A stretch of DNA of 5,683 nt, from NCBI GenBank assembly GCA_964536965.1, contig CAZIAL010000078.1, forward strand, positions 1-5,683, written 5' to 3'. Below the pieces are notes generated by a model, which saw only the letters and a list, made by a program, of their open reading frames with translations, did no database searches and was not told where the DNA came from. The DNA is from JACMQW01 sp964536965. Lineage in GTDB: Bacteria; Bdellovibrionota; UBA1018. Shown here in pieces: positions 1 through 5,683 of the stretch. The position numbers were made by a program, and so were the translations under genes. The stretch's first letter is position 1. Each line of letters opens with the position of its first letter.

Positions 1-55
1 AACCCCTGACCTACGGTTTACAAAACCGTTGCTCTACCAACTGAGCTATCCCAGC
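1..55 (-). tRNA. tRNA-Thr (anticodon UGU), 3' part outside the window
   Basis: Read on the minus strand from 55 down to 1, the sequence folds as a tRNA. It has a 7-nt acceptor 5' strand (GCTGGGA), TA at positions 8-9, a D arm GCTC/GAGC enclosing AGTTGGTA, and an anticodon stem ACGGT/ACCGT enclosing the 7-nt loop TTTGTAA. A 5-nt variable region AGGTC follows, then the 5' strand of the T stem (AGGGG) and the first TT of the T loop. The anticodon TGT reads ACA and gives threonine. The remaining roughly 20 nt (T loop, 3' acceptor strand) lie beyond the left edge, so acceptor and T-stem pairing cannot be verified. In many bacteria a Thr(UGU) tRNA heads a tRNA cluster upstream of tuf, but nothing here confirms that context. 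Confidence 0.95.
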
Positions 56-79
56 CCGGACCGACTGACCCTTACGCTA

Positions 80-107
80 GCACGAATACTAACGCAGTCG
101 CACGAAT
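80..107. repeat. 8-bp direct repeat GCACGAAT, two copies
   Basis: GCACGAAT occurs at 80-87 and again at 100-107, 20 bp start to start, which is close to two helical turns. It lies in the spacer between the divergent tRNA-Thr and amidotransferase genes. The spacing would suit a protein binding one DNA face, but two 8-mers can recur by chance and no clear -35/-10 pair was found for either gene nearby. Function is unknown. Confidence 0.3.
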
Positions 108-175
108 CGAAAATTTTCAAACCCACCCCGAAAAGTCAACGCGTTCTTCCCGACGTGTAGGTAAGATAAGAGAAA

Positions 176-192
176 GGATTCCAAAGGAATTT
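176..192 (+). promoter_or_regulatory. ribosome binding site of the amidotransferase gene, inside a small hairpin
   Basis: AAAGGAA (183-189) lies 7 nt before the ATG at 197 and is a good Shine-Dalgarno match, so it decides the start. The same bases form an inverted repeat: ATTCC (178-182), loop AAA, GGAAT (186-190), extendable by two G-T wobbles. The GG of the ribosome binding site is therefore on the 3' arm. The SD is well supported. Regulation by the hairpin is only an inference, because the stem is short. Confidence 0.6.
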
Positions 193-196
193 CCAT

Positions 197-1174
197 ATGT
201 CGCAGCGCCCCTCATTCCAACCACCGGCCCTGATTATTCAGCATGCTCCGCATGAGCATGCGGCCGCTTTGCGCCGCGCATTAGAATCGCAAGGGATTCC
301 GATTCAGATCGTTCGAATCTGGGAAGGCGAAAAGCTTCCCGACGCCGGTTCGATCAGCGGACTGATTTCGCTCGGCGGCCAAATGGGAGCGAACGACGAG
401 GCAGACCATCCCTGGATCCTCGACGAAATCCGGCTGATGCGAAAAATTTACGAAAAAAATCTCCCGATCGCCGGGATCTGTCTCGGCGGCCAGATGCTCG
501 CGCGCGCGCTCGGCGGAAACGTCCGCTCCAATCCCCATCCCGAGATCGGCTGGTTCGAAGTGAAGCTGAACGCGCTCGGGATGCAGGATCCGCTGATGAG
601 CGCAGCGGGGCCAACGCCGAAATTCTATCAATGGCATTACGACACTTTCTCGCCGCCACCGCAAGGAGTGCTGCTCGCCGAAAGTCCGATCTGCGCGGCC
701 CAGGCGTTTCGCGTAGGCGACCGAGCTTACGGTTTTCAGTTTCATCCCGAAGCCGATTTCCAGCTCGTGGACGAATGGCTTCAGATCGAAGGCACGGACG
801 AAGAAATATTGCTGGCGCGAATCGCCCATCATCAGGCGTGCGTGCAAACGCCGTCCGAGCACGTCGCGAACGCGCGAAGCGGCGAACTTTCCTCGCTGAG
901 CTTCGTCGCCGCAATCTCGCAGCTCTTCCAAAAGGAAGTCTATGCGCCCGTGGAGACCGGACTCGTCGATCGCTGCGAAAATTTTCGCGACCAGAAGGTC
1001 GAATGCGTCCTGCACTACTACGATGCGTACGGAAACATATCCGCGATCGCGGGCCGCGTGGAACGCATCGTGGAAATTCCGCGAGGTCGCTTCCTTTTCC
1101 TGCGCGAGGCGAGCGACCTCGTGTGGCCGGTCCGCCTCGATCACATCCACGCGCTCGAAGCTTCGTCCGAGTGA
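197..1174 (+). CDS. class I glutamine amidotransferase (GMP-synthase-like) with C-terminal extension
   Basis: This 325-residue cytoplasmic protein begins with a class I glutamine amidotransferase domain (about residues 11-192), which hydrolyses glutamine to provide ammonia. The nucleophile elbow GICLGGQ places the catalytic Cys at residue 95. FQFHPEAD supplies His183 and Glu185, so the triad is complete. The strand SGLISLGG near residues 54-61 and HPWILDEIRL near 71-80 match stand-alone GMP-synthase-like amidotransferases (COG0518 type), for which the acceptor substrate is usually unknown. Residues 193-250 are mainly helical. Residues 258-322 add a beta-rich segment (VECVLHYYDAYGN, then RFLFLREASDLVWPVRLDHIHALEA) that the family does not usually have. 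The start ATG has a good SD at 7 nt. The stop is TGA. It converges with the LysM gene across a 28-bp gap without a clear terminator. There is no synthetase (ATP pyrophosphatase) domain, so it is not GuaA itself. The true acceptor is unknown. Confidence 0.93.
   Translation: MSQRPSFQPPALIIQHAPHEHAAALRRALESQGIPIQIVRIWEGEKLPDAGSISGLISLGGQMGANDEADHPWILDEIRLMRKIYEKNLPIAGICLGGQMLARALGGNVRSNPHPEIGWFEVKLNALGMQDPLMSAAGPTPKFYQWHYDTFSPPPQGVLLAESPICAAQAFRVGDRAYGFQFHPEADFQLVDEWLQIEGTDEEILLARIAHHQACVQTPSEHVANARSGELSSLSFVAAISQLFQKEVYAPVETGLVDRCENFRDQKVECVLHYYDAYGNISAIAGRVERIVEIPRGRFLFLREASDLVWPVRLDHIHALEASSE
241..261. repeat. perfect 8-bp inverted repeat inside the start of the amidotransferase gene
   Basis: GCATGCTC (241-248), loop CGCAT (249-253) and GAGCATGC (254-261) form a perfect 8-bp stem with a 5-nt loop, 44 nt after the start codon. 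It falls in the codons for the conserved QHAPHEHAA segment, so amino-acid constraint on two HA-type codon pairs may explain it. An mRNA hairpin affecting early elongation is possible but unproven. Confidence 0.4.
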
Positions 1175-1202
1175 CCCGCGTTCCGCGGCGTGCGTCCTTT
1201 CT

Positions 1203-2267
1203 CTAAAAAATACTAAATCGCAGCCAAATTTCCGCTCGGAACAGGTTCAGTCCCGTCTCGCCGAGCGGCGACTGACCATCAAATTTCGCGCTGGAAAGCC
1301 TTAGCTCCGGCACAAGCCGCTCCGCCATGAATGCGGGACCCTGAATTCTCGCTTGGAACAGGAGTCCCCGCGCCGAGCTCCATCCGTTCGTACTGCTCTC
1401 CGAAGTCGATCGCACCAGGGGCGCGAATAGCGCTTCCAAACAGGTCCGCCATCCGGCGCGGTCAGAATTTCCTCTTTGGAAGGCGACACAAATTTCCGGG
1501 CCGAGGCCCGCATAAAAGGTGGCTCGTTGTTCGAACCGGAGCAGGTTCCCGCTCCGGGTCGAGCTCGGAGTCTTCAACCATTCGACTCGGGAACCGATTC
1601 CCCATGTGATCGCCGAACCCGCGCGAAACGGCTTGCCCCAGCCCATTCGAAACCAGGGGCTCATTCCTAATTTCAAGCTCTCGTTTTGCGAGCGCGAAAC
1701 GATTCCGCCTTCCGCGGTCCAGTGATCATCAGTCTTCAAATTCCAATTTTCGTACGCGAGCGCTAAACCGACCCCGCCGATGCCGTCCGACCGGGTCTCC
1801 GCCTGACCGATGGTTTCGGCTCCCGCACTCCGTCGATATCCCACGGCCGCCTCCCAGCGCTGCGAACGCGGAACTGAAATTTTTCGCGGGGTCGCGATCG
1901 ATTTGGATTTCGGGCGGGAATCGATAACGGGCACGGGCGGCTTCGGAGACGCGGGCGGGGGCCGCGCAATCTGGAGGACGCTGGCAGGGCGATTTTTCAA
2001 AGACGGAATTCGAATGGTCATTCCCGGATAAATCAAATCCGCATTCGAAATCTCCGGATTCAGCTCGACAACCCGCCTGACCAGCCCTTTCGGGCCATAA
2101 AGACGTTCGTCCTCAATTCCGTTCTCGGTTAAAAATCGATGGAGAAGCTCGGATAAAGAAGAATGGGGTTCAACCGCAAGTTCGCCCCCCCAGGCGTACA
2201 CGCCGCCGGGGACCGTTATAAGGACTAGTAAATAGACAATAGATAGATATTTAGCCCGTTTTCTCAA
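1203..2267 (-). CDS. exported LysM-domain protein with putative outer-membrane beta-barrel
   Basis: The product is 354 residues. Residues 1-25 form a Sec signal peptide: basic MRKRAK, a hydrophobic core, and VYA before W26. Residues about 31-88 are a LysM-like fold, with the typical ending LNPEISNADLIYPGMTIRIP, which would bind peptidoglycan. Residues 100-134 are a Pro/Lys/Ser-rich linker. Residues 137-354 alternate hydrophobic and polar positions in many short strands with glycine/aromatic content, and the chain ends FSIF with a terminal Phe, as in outer-membrane barrels recognised by the BAM machinery. I infer a protein tethering the outer membrane to the cell wall. Two cysteines (260, 276) could form a disulphide. 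The start is TTG at 2267: between the upstream in-frame stop at 2294-2292 and this codon there is no ATG or GTG, and the signal peptide begins exactly here. No well-spaced SD is visible; AGGTGG at 2288-2283 is 15 nt away. The stop is TAG. The barrel is inferred by eye; a soluble beta-domain is the alternative. Confidence 0.85.
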   Translation of the reverse strand: MRKRAKYLSIVYLLVLITVPGGVYAWGGELAVEPHSSLSELLHRFLTENGIEDERLYGPKGLVRRVVELNPEISNADLIYPGMTIRIPSLKNRPASVLQIARPPPASPKPPVPVIDSRPKSKSIATPRKISVPRSQRWEAAVGYRRSAGAETIGQAETRSDGIGGVGLALAYENWNLKTDDHWTAEGGIVSRSQNESLKLGMSPWFRMGWGKPFRAGSAITWGIGSRVEWLKTPSSTRSGNLLRFEQRATFYAGLGPEICVAFQRGNSDRAGWRTCLEALFAPLVRSTSESSTNGWSSARGLLFQARIQGPAFMAERLVPELRLSSAKFDGQSPLGETGLNLFRAEIWLRFSIF

Positions 2268-2287
2268 GCGAAGTACCCAACGCCACC

Positions 2288-2305
2288 TGAGTCAAGCATG
2301 ACTCA
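2288..2305. promoter_or_regulatory. 18-bp palindromic operator candidate TGAGTCA-N4-TGACTCA
   Basis: Two 7-bp arms, TGAGTCA (2288-2294) and TGACTCA (2299-2305), are perfect inverted repeats around AGCA. Each arm is itself a near-palindrome. The element sits in the 73-bp spacer between divergent genes. It covers the candidate -35 of the rightward lipoprotein gene and the end of the -10 and start site of the leftward LysM gene. That position is what a shared dimeric regulator site would show. A terminator role is less likely: the arms have only three G/C each and no gene ends here. The cognate regulator is unknown. Confidence 0.55.
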
Positions 2306-2326
2306 TTTTATCCGATAGTTTATTAA
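2298..2326 (+). promoter_or_regulatory. candidate sigma70-type promoter for the Ig/NHL lipoprotein gene
   Basis: ATGACT (2298-2303, 4/6 match to TTGACA) is followed by a 17-bp spacer and TATTAA (2321-2326, 4/6 match to TATAAT). Initiation near 2333 would leave a leader of only about 8 nt before the ATG at 2341, consistent with the absence of a convincing SD. The match is weak, and AT-rich DNA produces such hits easily. Confidence 0.35.
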
Positions 2327-2332
2327 AGTAAA
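2305..2332 (-). promoter_or_regulatory. candidate sigma70-type promoter for the LysM-barrel gene
   Basis: On the minus strand, TTTACT (2332-2327, 4/6 match to TTGACA), a 16-bp spacer and TAAAAT (2310-2305, 5/6 match to TATAAT) predict a start near 2298, inside the palindrome, with a leader of about 30 nt to the TTG start. It is the better of the two promoter candidates in this spacer but is still only a consensus match by eye. Confidence 0.42.
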
Positions 2333-2340
2333 CTTTCTTC

Positions 2341-5300
2341 ATGCAGTATGTATTCTACCGCCGCTCATCCCTCGGCGCCATACGCCAAATTCTCGTCGCT
2401 GCAATAGCGTTCTTCCTCTCTTCTTCCTGCGGTATCCGCACCCTTTCTTCGAACCTCGAAGGAAGTCGATCGCTCACCGGAAGGATTCTGCCCTTCGTCG
2501 GCCTGATCGCCGAGCGTCGCCTGACGGTTTCTCCTTTCCCATCGCTCTACGCCGCGACCTGCTCCCCAAGCGACACGGCCGTTTCCCTTTACCGGATCGA
2601 TGCGAACGGAAAGATGATCCTGCCCGCGGTCGCCACCACGCAAGCCTCGGCTTCCGGCTATTACACCTTCACCCAGACCGATGTCCTCGACGCCATTGAA
2701 GACGGCTCCGCCCAGTTCATCGTCGAAGCCATCGGTTGCGTCGCCGGCGCTTCCTACTCCCGTCTCCTGACCGGGGTCGACTCGCAGGACATCATGGTCT
2801 CAAGCTCCCTGCTCGCCGCGATTTCCCGGCTGGAAAACTCGAAGAGCCGAAAACTCGCCCAAGCGAACAGCCAAGCCGTCGAGGCGTTCCTGGCGCGGCT
2901 CGAACGCGAATCTGGAAACTCGATTTCGATCAACCAAGCCTACTCGGCTTTGGTGGGCAGCGCGGAGCTGAGTGCGGAATTCCAAACCCTTTTTGGCTTC
3001 GCCCCCGCCCAGCTGCGAAACTCCTCGCCTTGGGTTCTTTCCGTCTCCGCACCTACCGAGATCTCCGAAGGCACCGCCGCGAATTACTTCGTCTCGACCT
3101 CCCACTGGGACCCCGCCTACGACCAGGTGATCCTCTGGAAACTGGACGGAGTCGCCGTTTCGAATTCGGCTACTTACACCTACACCCCGAGCGCAAACTC
3201 CGTTCCGCAGCGCACGCTAAGCCTCTACGTCGGTAAGGACGACGGAAGCGGGAATATCGACATCGCCACCCCTTATTTGCAGCGAGATTACATCCTGCAG
3301 ATCCAAGACCTCATCCCGCCCGCGCCGCCTATGCTACAGGCGCTCGCCTCGTTGACCGAAGCCGGTCCGGTTTATCGCGTATTCGCCCCCACCGTCTCGC
3401 TTTCACTCCAGACTGGCGCCGTTCTCACCCACTGCCGAAGCTTTAGCTCCCTGGCCTTGATCGAAGGCAACACCCCTCCGGACGATTCGGATTTCACGAT
3501 CACCTGCGCCCAAAGCCCAAGCCAAGTCCTCTCCCATACGCTAAGCGACACCACCGACGGCGCTAAGTCGCTTTCCCTCTACGCCAAAGACGCCCGCGGG
3601 ATCGTAAGCGCGCCGCGAACGATCGACCTCGTGCTCGACCAAGTCCCGCCGACGGTAGCGTTTACGACTCCGAACGCCGGCACCTTGATCGCCCCGGCCG
3701 ATTTAAGTGCATTCGCACTCACGGGAACTTGCTCGGCTCGGGAAGAGGGTCGAACGATCACCCTTTCGGGTTCCGCTAGCGCCACGGCGGTTTGCACCGC
3801 CGGCGCTTGGTCAGCCAGCGTCGACGTCTCGGGAGCGGCCGACGGCGCCCTCACTCTTCATGCGGATCTTGAAAACGCCGGCGGAGTCGCGGCCACGCGG
3901 GCCACGCGCGCGTTTGCAAAAGATACGATCGCCCCGGCCACCCCGACCTTGGCCCTCGACTCGCCGTCGATCACGAACCTGAAGTCCGCGACCTTCCACG
4001 TCTCGTCCTGCACCGATACGTCGCATGTTTTTCTTTCCGAGTCCGCGACGGCGCCGCTGGCGAGCGATGCGGGATGGATCGCGTGCTCGACCGTCACGGC
4101 GTCTCTCGCCTACGCCAATAGCGCCTGGACGGACGGAACGAAGACGATCTACGCCTGGGCGCGCGACGCGATCGGAAACGTCGCGGCCGCGTCGGATACC
4201 GAAACTCTCGTTTACGACGCGACGGCACCGGCGGCCCCCGCGCTCACGCCCGTCGGCGGAACCTACGCCGGGTCGGCGAGTTTCTCTTTAACGGCGCCCT
4301 CGTGCGCCGACCACCACTCCCTCTACCTCTCCGAGTCCAGCACCCCTCCCGCCGTCGATGCCGCGGGCTGGGCGGCGTGCTCCACGGGGGCAGGGGCCTT
4401 TTCGCACACGTTTTCAAACGCCACTTCCGGCGTGAAATCGCTTTACGTCTGGGCACGCGACTCCGCCTCCACCCACGCGAACCGAAGCCCGGCGCAAACC
4501 CTTTCGCTCACCGTCGACACCGCTCCGCCCGCGCTCGCCCAGGTCGTGATCAACCCCGTGTCCGCGGGAGACTCCACGGGCGACGCTTTCGTGGGCACGC
4601 CGACGGCCCAGGTGCGGGTAAAAGCGACCGACGACATCGTGCCCTCGTTTGAGATCGCCTTAAAACTCGTCGTCCCAAGCTCGGCGGCGTGCGAGAGCCA
4701 AAACACCGGACTCACTTGGACGGCGTACGCGCCGGCGACCCCCGGGGCGGCCGTGAGCTACCCGATCACCTTCTCGCCGGTGGATGGAATCAAGAAGGTC
4801 TGCGTCTGGGCTCGCGACGCGGGGGGAAATACGAGCGTCATCGATGGCGCGACTCCCGAGTCGGAAAACGTGAATTTCGATACGATCCTCTACGAAGTCG
4901 GAAACCCGCCAAGAATCACGGCGCTTTCGATCACCAACGCCTCCGCCGGAGTGCGCTTCGGGACGACGACGTTTCTGACGGGGGAAACCGTGCGCATCGC
5001 CTACACGCTTGAGGACGTCGAAGGTTTGGATGTGAACCCGCTTGAGGTCGCCCGGACCACGAACAACACCCTATGGGCCGATCACGTCTCCGCAGCCGAC
5101 GCTTCGATCGATGCGAACCGCACCTGGGTGGGCGGCATCGCGCCCAACCAAACCACTTACAGCGGGACGCTGGATCTCGCCGCTCCTTCGAGCGGATACT
5201 TCCGCCTGCGCGTCCGCGCGCGCGACCGCGCGGGCAATACGAGCCCCATCGTGCTTTCCAACGCCTTCAATCTCGCGAACTGGGATATCTACGCGGGCTC

Positions 5301-5683
5301 CGTCGATAACGGCGACGGCGGATCGGGCCTGGGGGCGAGGCTCGCGGGCGGTACGCCTTCGATGGTCGCGGTGAGTCCGATCACGGGCGACGTCTTTGCT
5401 TACGATACGGTTGGAACCGCCATTCGAAAACTCGATGCGAAAACCGGATTGGTGTCTTCCTTCGTTAAAAACGGAACGGCAAACTTAGCGGATGGCGGGG
5501 CTCTCCCTTCCGCGATCCGCCTGCCGCTCGATGGTTCGCGGACGCGGATCGTCTTCGATTCGAAGGGACGACTCTATATTCCGAGTAGCGCAGCCTCGGG
5601 ACTCTGGCAGATCGATTTCGAAGCCAATATTGCCCGTCGCTACTTCGGTCCGGCAACCACGAACGTCGATGGGACGGCGACCC
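2341..5683 (+). CDS. large predicted surface lipoprotein with Ig-like repeats and NHL-type beta-propeller (3' end beyond window)
   Basis: One frame stays open from the ATG at 2341 to the window edge (1114 codons). An in-frame TAA at 2329 rules out an earlier start; no clear SD is seen. Residues 1-30 read as a lipoprotein signal: RR, a hydrophobic ILVAAIAFFL, then SSSC with C30 as likely lipidated residue; the -3 Ser is not canonical and +2 is Gly. Residues 43-150 form a beta-rich domain with C72 and C132, then a helical stretch (160-225). Ig-like modules follow at about 229-325, 327-435, 436-531, 532-630, 631-729, 730-855 and 856-980, divided by D-x2-x3-P/PP linkers. Several end in a strand such as YAWARDAIGN (604-613), YVWARD (702-707), VWARDAGGN (822-830) or RARDRAGN (959-966). 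From residue 984 the NHL signature appears (IYAG...GDGG, then VAVSPITGDVFAYD, IRKLDAKTG, and a second blade with FDSKGRLYIP). The likely role is adhesion or envelope scaffolding outside the cell; no catalytic motif is seen. Confidence 0.9.
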   Translation, partial: MQYVFYRRSSLGAIRQILVAAIAFFLSSSCGIRTLSSNLEGSRSLTGRILPFVGLIAERRLTVSPFPSLYAATCSPSDTAVSLYRIDANGKMILPAVATTQASASGYYTFTQTDVLDAIEDGSAQFIVEAIGCVAGASYSRLLTGVDSQDIMVSSSLLAAISRLENSKSRKLAQANSQAVEAFLARLERESGNSISINQAYSALVGSAELSAEFQTLFGFAPAQLRNSSPWVLSVSAPTEISEGTAANYFVSTSHWDPAYDQVILWKLDGVAVSNSATYTYTPSANSVPQRTLSLYVGKDDGSGNIDIATPYLQRDYILQIQDLIPPAPPMLQALASLTEAGPVYRVFAPTVSLSLQTGAVLTHCRSFSSLALIEGNTPPDDSDFTITCAQSPSQVLSHTLSDTTDGAKSLSLYAKDARGIVSAPRTIDLVLDQVPPTVAFTTPNAGTLIAPADLSAFALTGTCSAREEGRTITLSGSASATAVCTAGAWSASVDVSGAADGALTLHADLENAGGVAATRATRAFAKDTIAPATPTLALDSPSITNLKSATFHVSSCTDTSHVFLSESATAPLASDAGWIACSTVTASLAYANSAWTDGTKTIYAWARDAIGNVAAASDTETLVYDATAPAAPALTPVGGTYAGSASFSLTAPSCADHHSLYLSESSTPPAVDAAGWAACSTGAGAFSHTFSNATSGVKSLYVWARDSASTHANRSPAQTLSLTVDTAPPALAQVVINPVSAGDSTGDAFVGTPTAQVRVKATDDIVPSFEIALKLVVPSSAACESQNTGLTWTAYAPATPGAAVSYPITFSPVDGIKKVCVWARDAGGNTSVIDGATPESENVNFDTILYEVGNPPRITALSITNASAGVRFGTTTFLTGETVRIAYTLEDVEGLDVNPLEVARTTNNTLWADHVSAADASIDANRTWVGGIAPNQTTYSGTLDLAAPSSGYFRLRVRARDRAGNTSPIVLSNAFNLANWDIYAGSVDNGDGGSGLGARLAGGTPSMVAVSPITGDVFAYDTVGTAIRKLDAKTGLVSSFVKNGTANLADGGALPSAIRLPLDGSRTRIVFDSKGRLYIPSSAASGLWQIDFEANIARRYFGPATTNVDGTAT
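3934..4527 (+). repeat. two successive Ig-like modules with identical cysteine spacing (protein-level repeat)
   Basis: Residues 532-630 and 631-729 of the lipoprotein align end to end without major gaps at a period of 98 residues. Both share a Cys in the B-strand (C557, C655), then LSES, a GW, and a second Cys 25 residues later within ACST (C582, C680). Both then have Y-x-WARD (Y604, Y702) and a closing D-x-x-x-P linker. At DNA level the copies are diverged except around TGGGCNCGCGAC, so this is an old duplication. The equal cysteine spacing suggests one disulphide per module after export. Confidence 0.7.
5293..5683 (+). other. start of an NHL-like beta-propeller domain (incomplete)
   Basis: From residue 985 the chain changes from Ig-like repeats to a pattern known from NHL propellers: YAGSVDNGDGG, an [LV]AV-S-GDVFAYD strand pair, and IRKLDAKTG as the closing strand. 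A second unit carries GNA/ADGG-like residues, IVFDSKGRLYIP and LWQIDFEA. Only about two blades are present before the window ends; a full propeller would need about four more, so several hundred further codons are expected. Such propellers mediate protein or ligand binding. Confidence 0.65.

Noticed and set aside
86..139. Promoter for the tRNA on the minus strand (TTGACT at 139-134, TAGTAT at 91-86)
   Set aside because: The hexamers are not at compatible spacing from each other; the nearest alternative -10 candidates are poor matches.
139..167. Promoter for the amidotransferase gene with TAAGAT (162-167) as -10
   Set aside because: No -35-like hexamer is found at 16-18 bp spacing, so I could not support it.
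281..1150. 289-codon open frame on the minus strand opposite the amidotransferase gene
   Set aside because: It is antisense to a gene with an intact catalytic triad and a good SD; the translation is rich in Arg/Asp without any recognisable domain, as expected for a shadow of GC-rich coding DNA.
1175..1202. Possible terminator in the convergent gap (CCGC-GTTCC-GCGG)
   Set aside because: Only four stem pairs and no T-run follow on either strand; not enough for an intrinsic terminator.
631..1206. 191-codon plus-strand frame overlapping the amidotransferase gene
   Set aside because: The translation is Arg-rich and low in domain-like pattern; the overlapping frame is clearly the real gene.
2288..2309. 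Palindrome plus TTTT read as a rightward terminator
   Set aside because: The stem is weak (three G/C per arm) and no rightward gene ends upstream; the position between divergent starts fits an operator better.
2736..3236. 166-codon plus-strand frame inside the lipoprotein gene
   Set aside because: The frame starting at 2341 runs uninterrupted through here with clear domain periodicity; the alternative is Arg/Pro-rich.
4244..4652. Overlapping open frames on both strands inside the Ig-like region
   Set aside because: All are Arg/Pro/Ala-rich products of GC-rich third positions in the real frame; none has an SD or domain pattern.

Overview
The window suggests a moderately GC-rich, Gram-negative, didermic bacterium. 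It carries a bacterial-type tRNA, a lipoprotein with a lipobox-like signal, and a Sec-exported LysM protein whose C-terminal half looks like an outer-membrane beta-barrel ending in Phe. A LysM/barrel protein next to a very large Ig-like plus NHL-type surface lipoprotein is typical of the Bdellovibrionota/Oligoflexia and other 'deltaproteobacteria-like' lineages. That placement is inferred from gene style, not from a search.

Layout: (1) Positions 1-55 hold the 5' 55 nt of a tRNA-Thr(UGU) gene on the minus strand, cut by the window edge. (2) Positions 56-196 are a divergent spacer with a short direct repeat and a small hairpin over the ribosome binding site of the next gene. (3) Positions 197-1174 (+) encode a class I glutamine amidotransferase of the stand-alone GMP-synthase-like type with an intact Cys-His-Glu triad and an unusual C-terminal beta-rich extension. 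(4) Positions 1203-2267 (-), convergent with it, encode a signal peptide, a LysM domain, a Pro-rich linker and a putative outer-membrane beta-barrel, starting at TTG. (5) Positions 2268-2340 are a 73-bp AT-rich divergent promoter region with a perfect 7+4+7 inverted repeat placed over the candidate promoters of both flanking genes. (6) From 2341 to the window end (+), a single uninterrupted reading frame of at least 1114 codons encodes a predicted lipoprotein with a chain of Ig-like domains (paired cysteines, repeated WARD/GN motifs) followed by an NHL-like beta-propeller that runs off the window.

How they may work together: the two envelope genes (LysM-barrel and Ig/NHL lipoprotein) are divergently transcribed across a shared palindrome, so co-regulation of a cell-envelope pair is the most interesting hypothesis here. 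The amidotransferase and the tRNA look like unrelated neighbours. I see no mobile element, CRISPR array, integrase or toxin-antitoxin pair, and no convincing intrinsic terminator.
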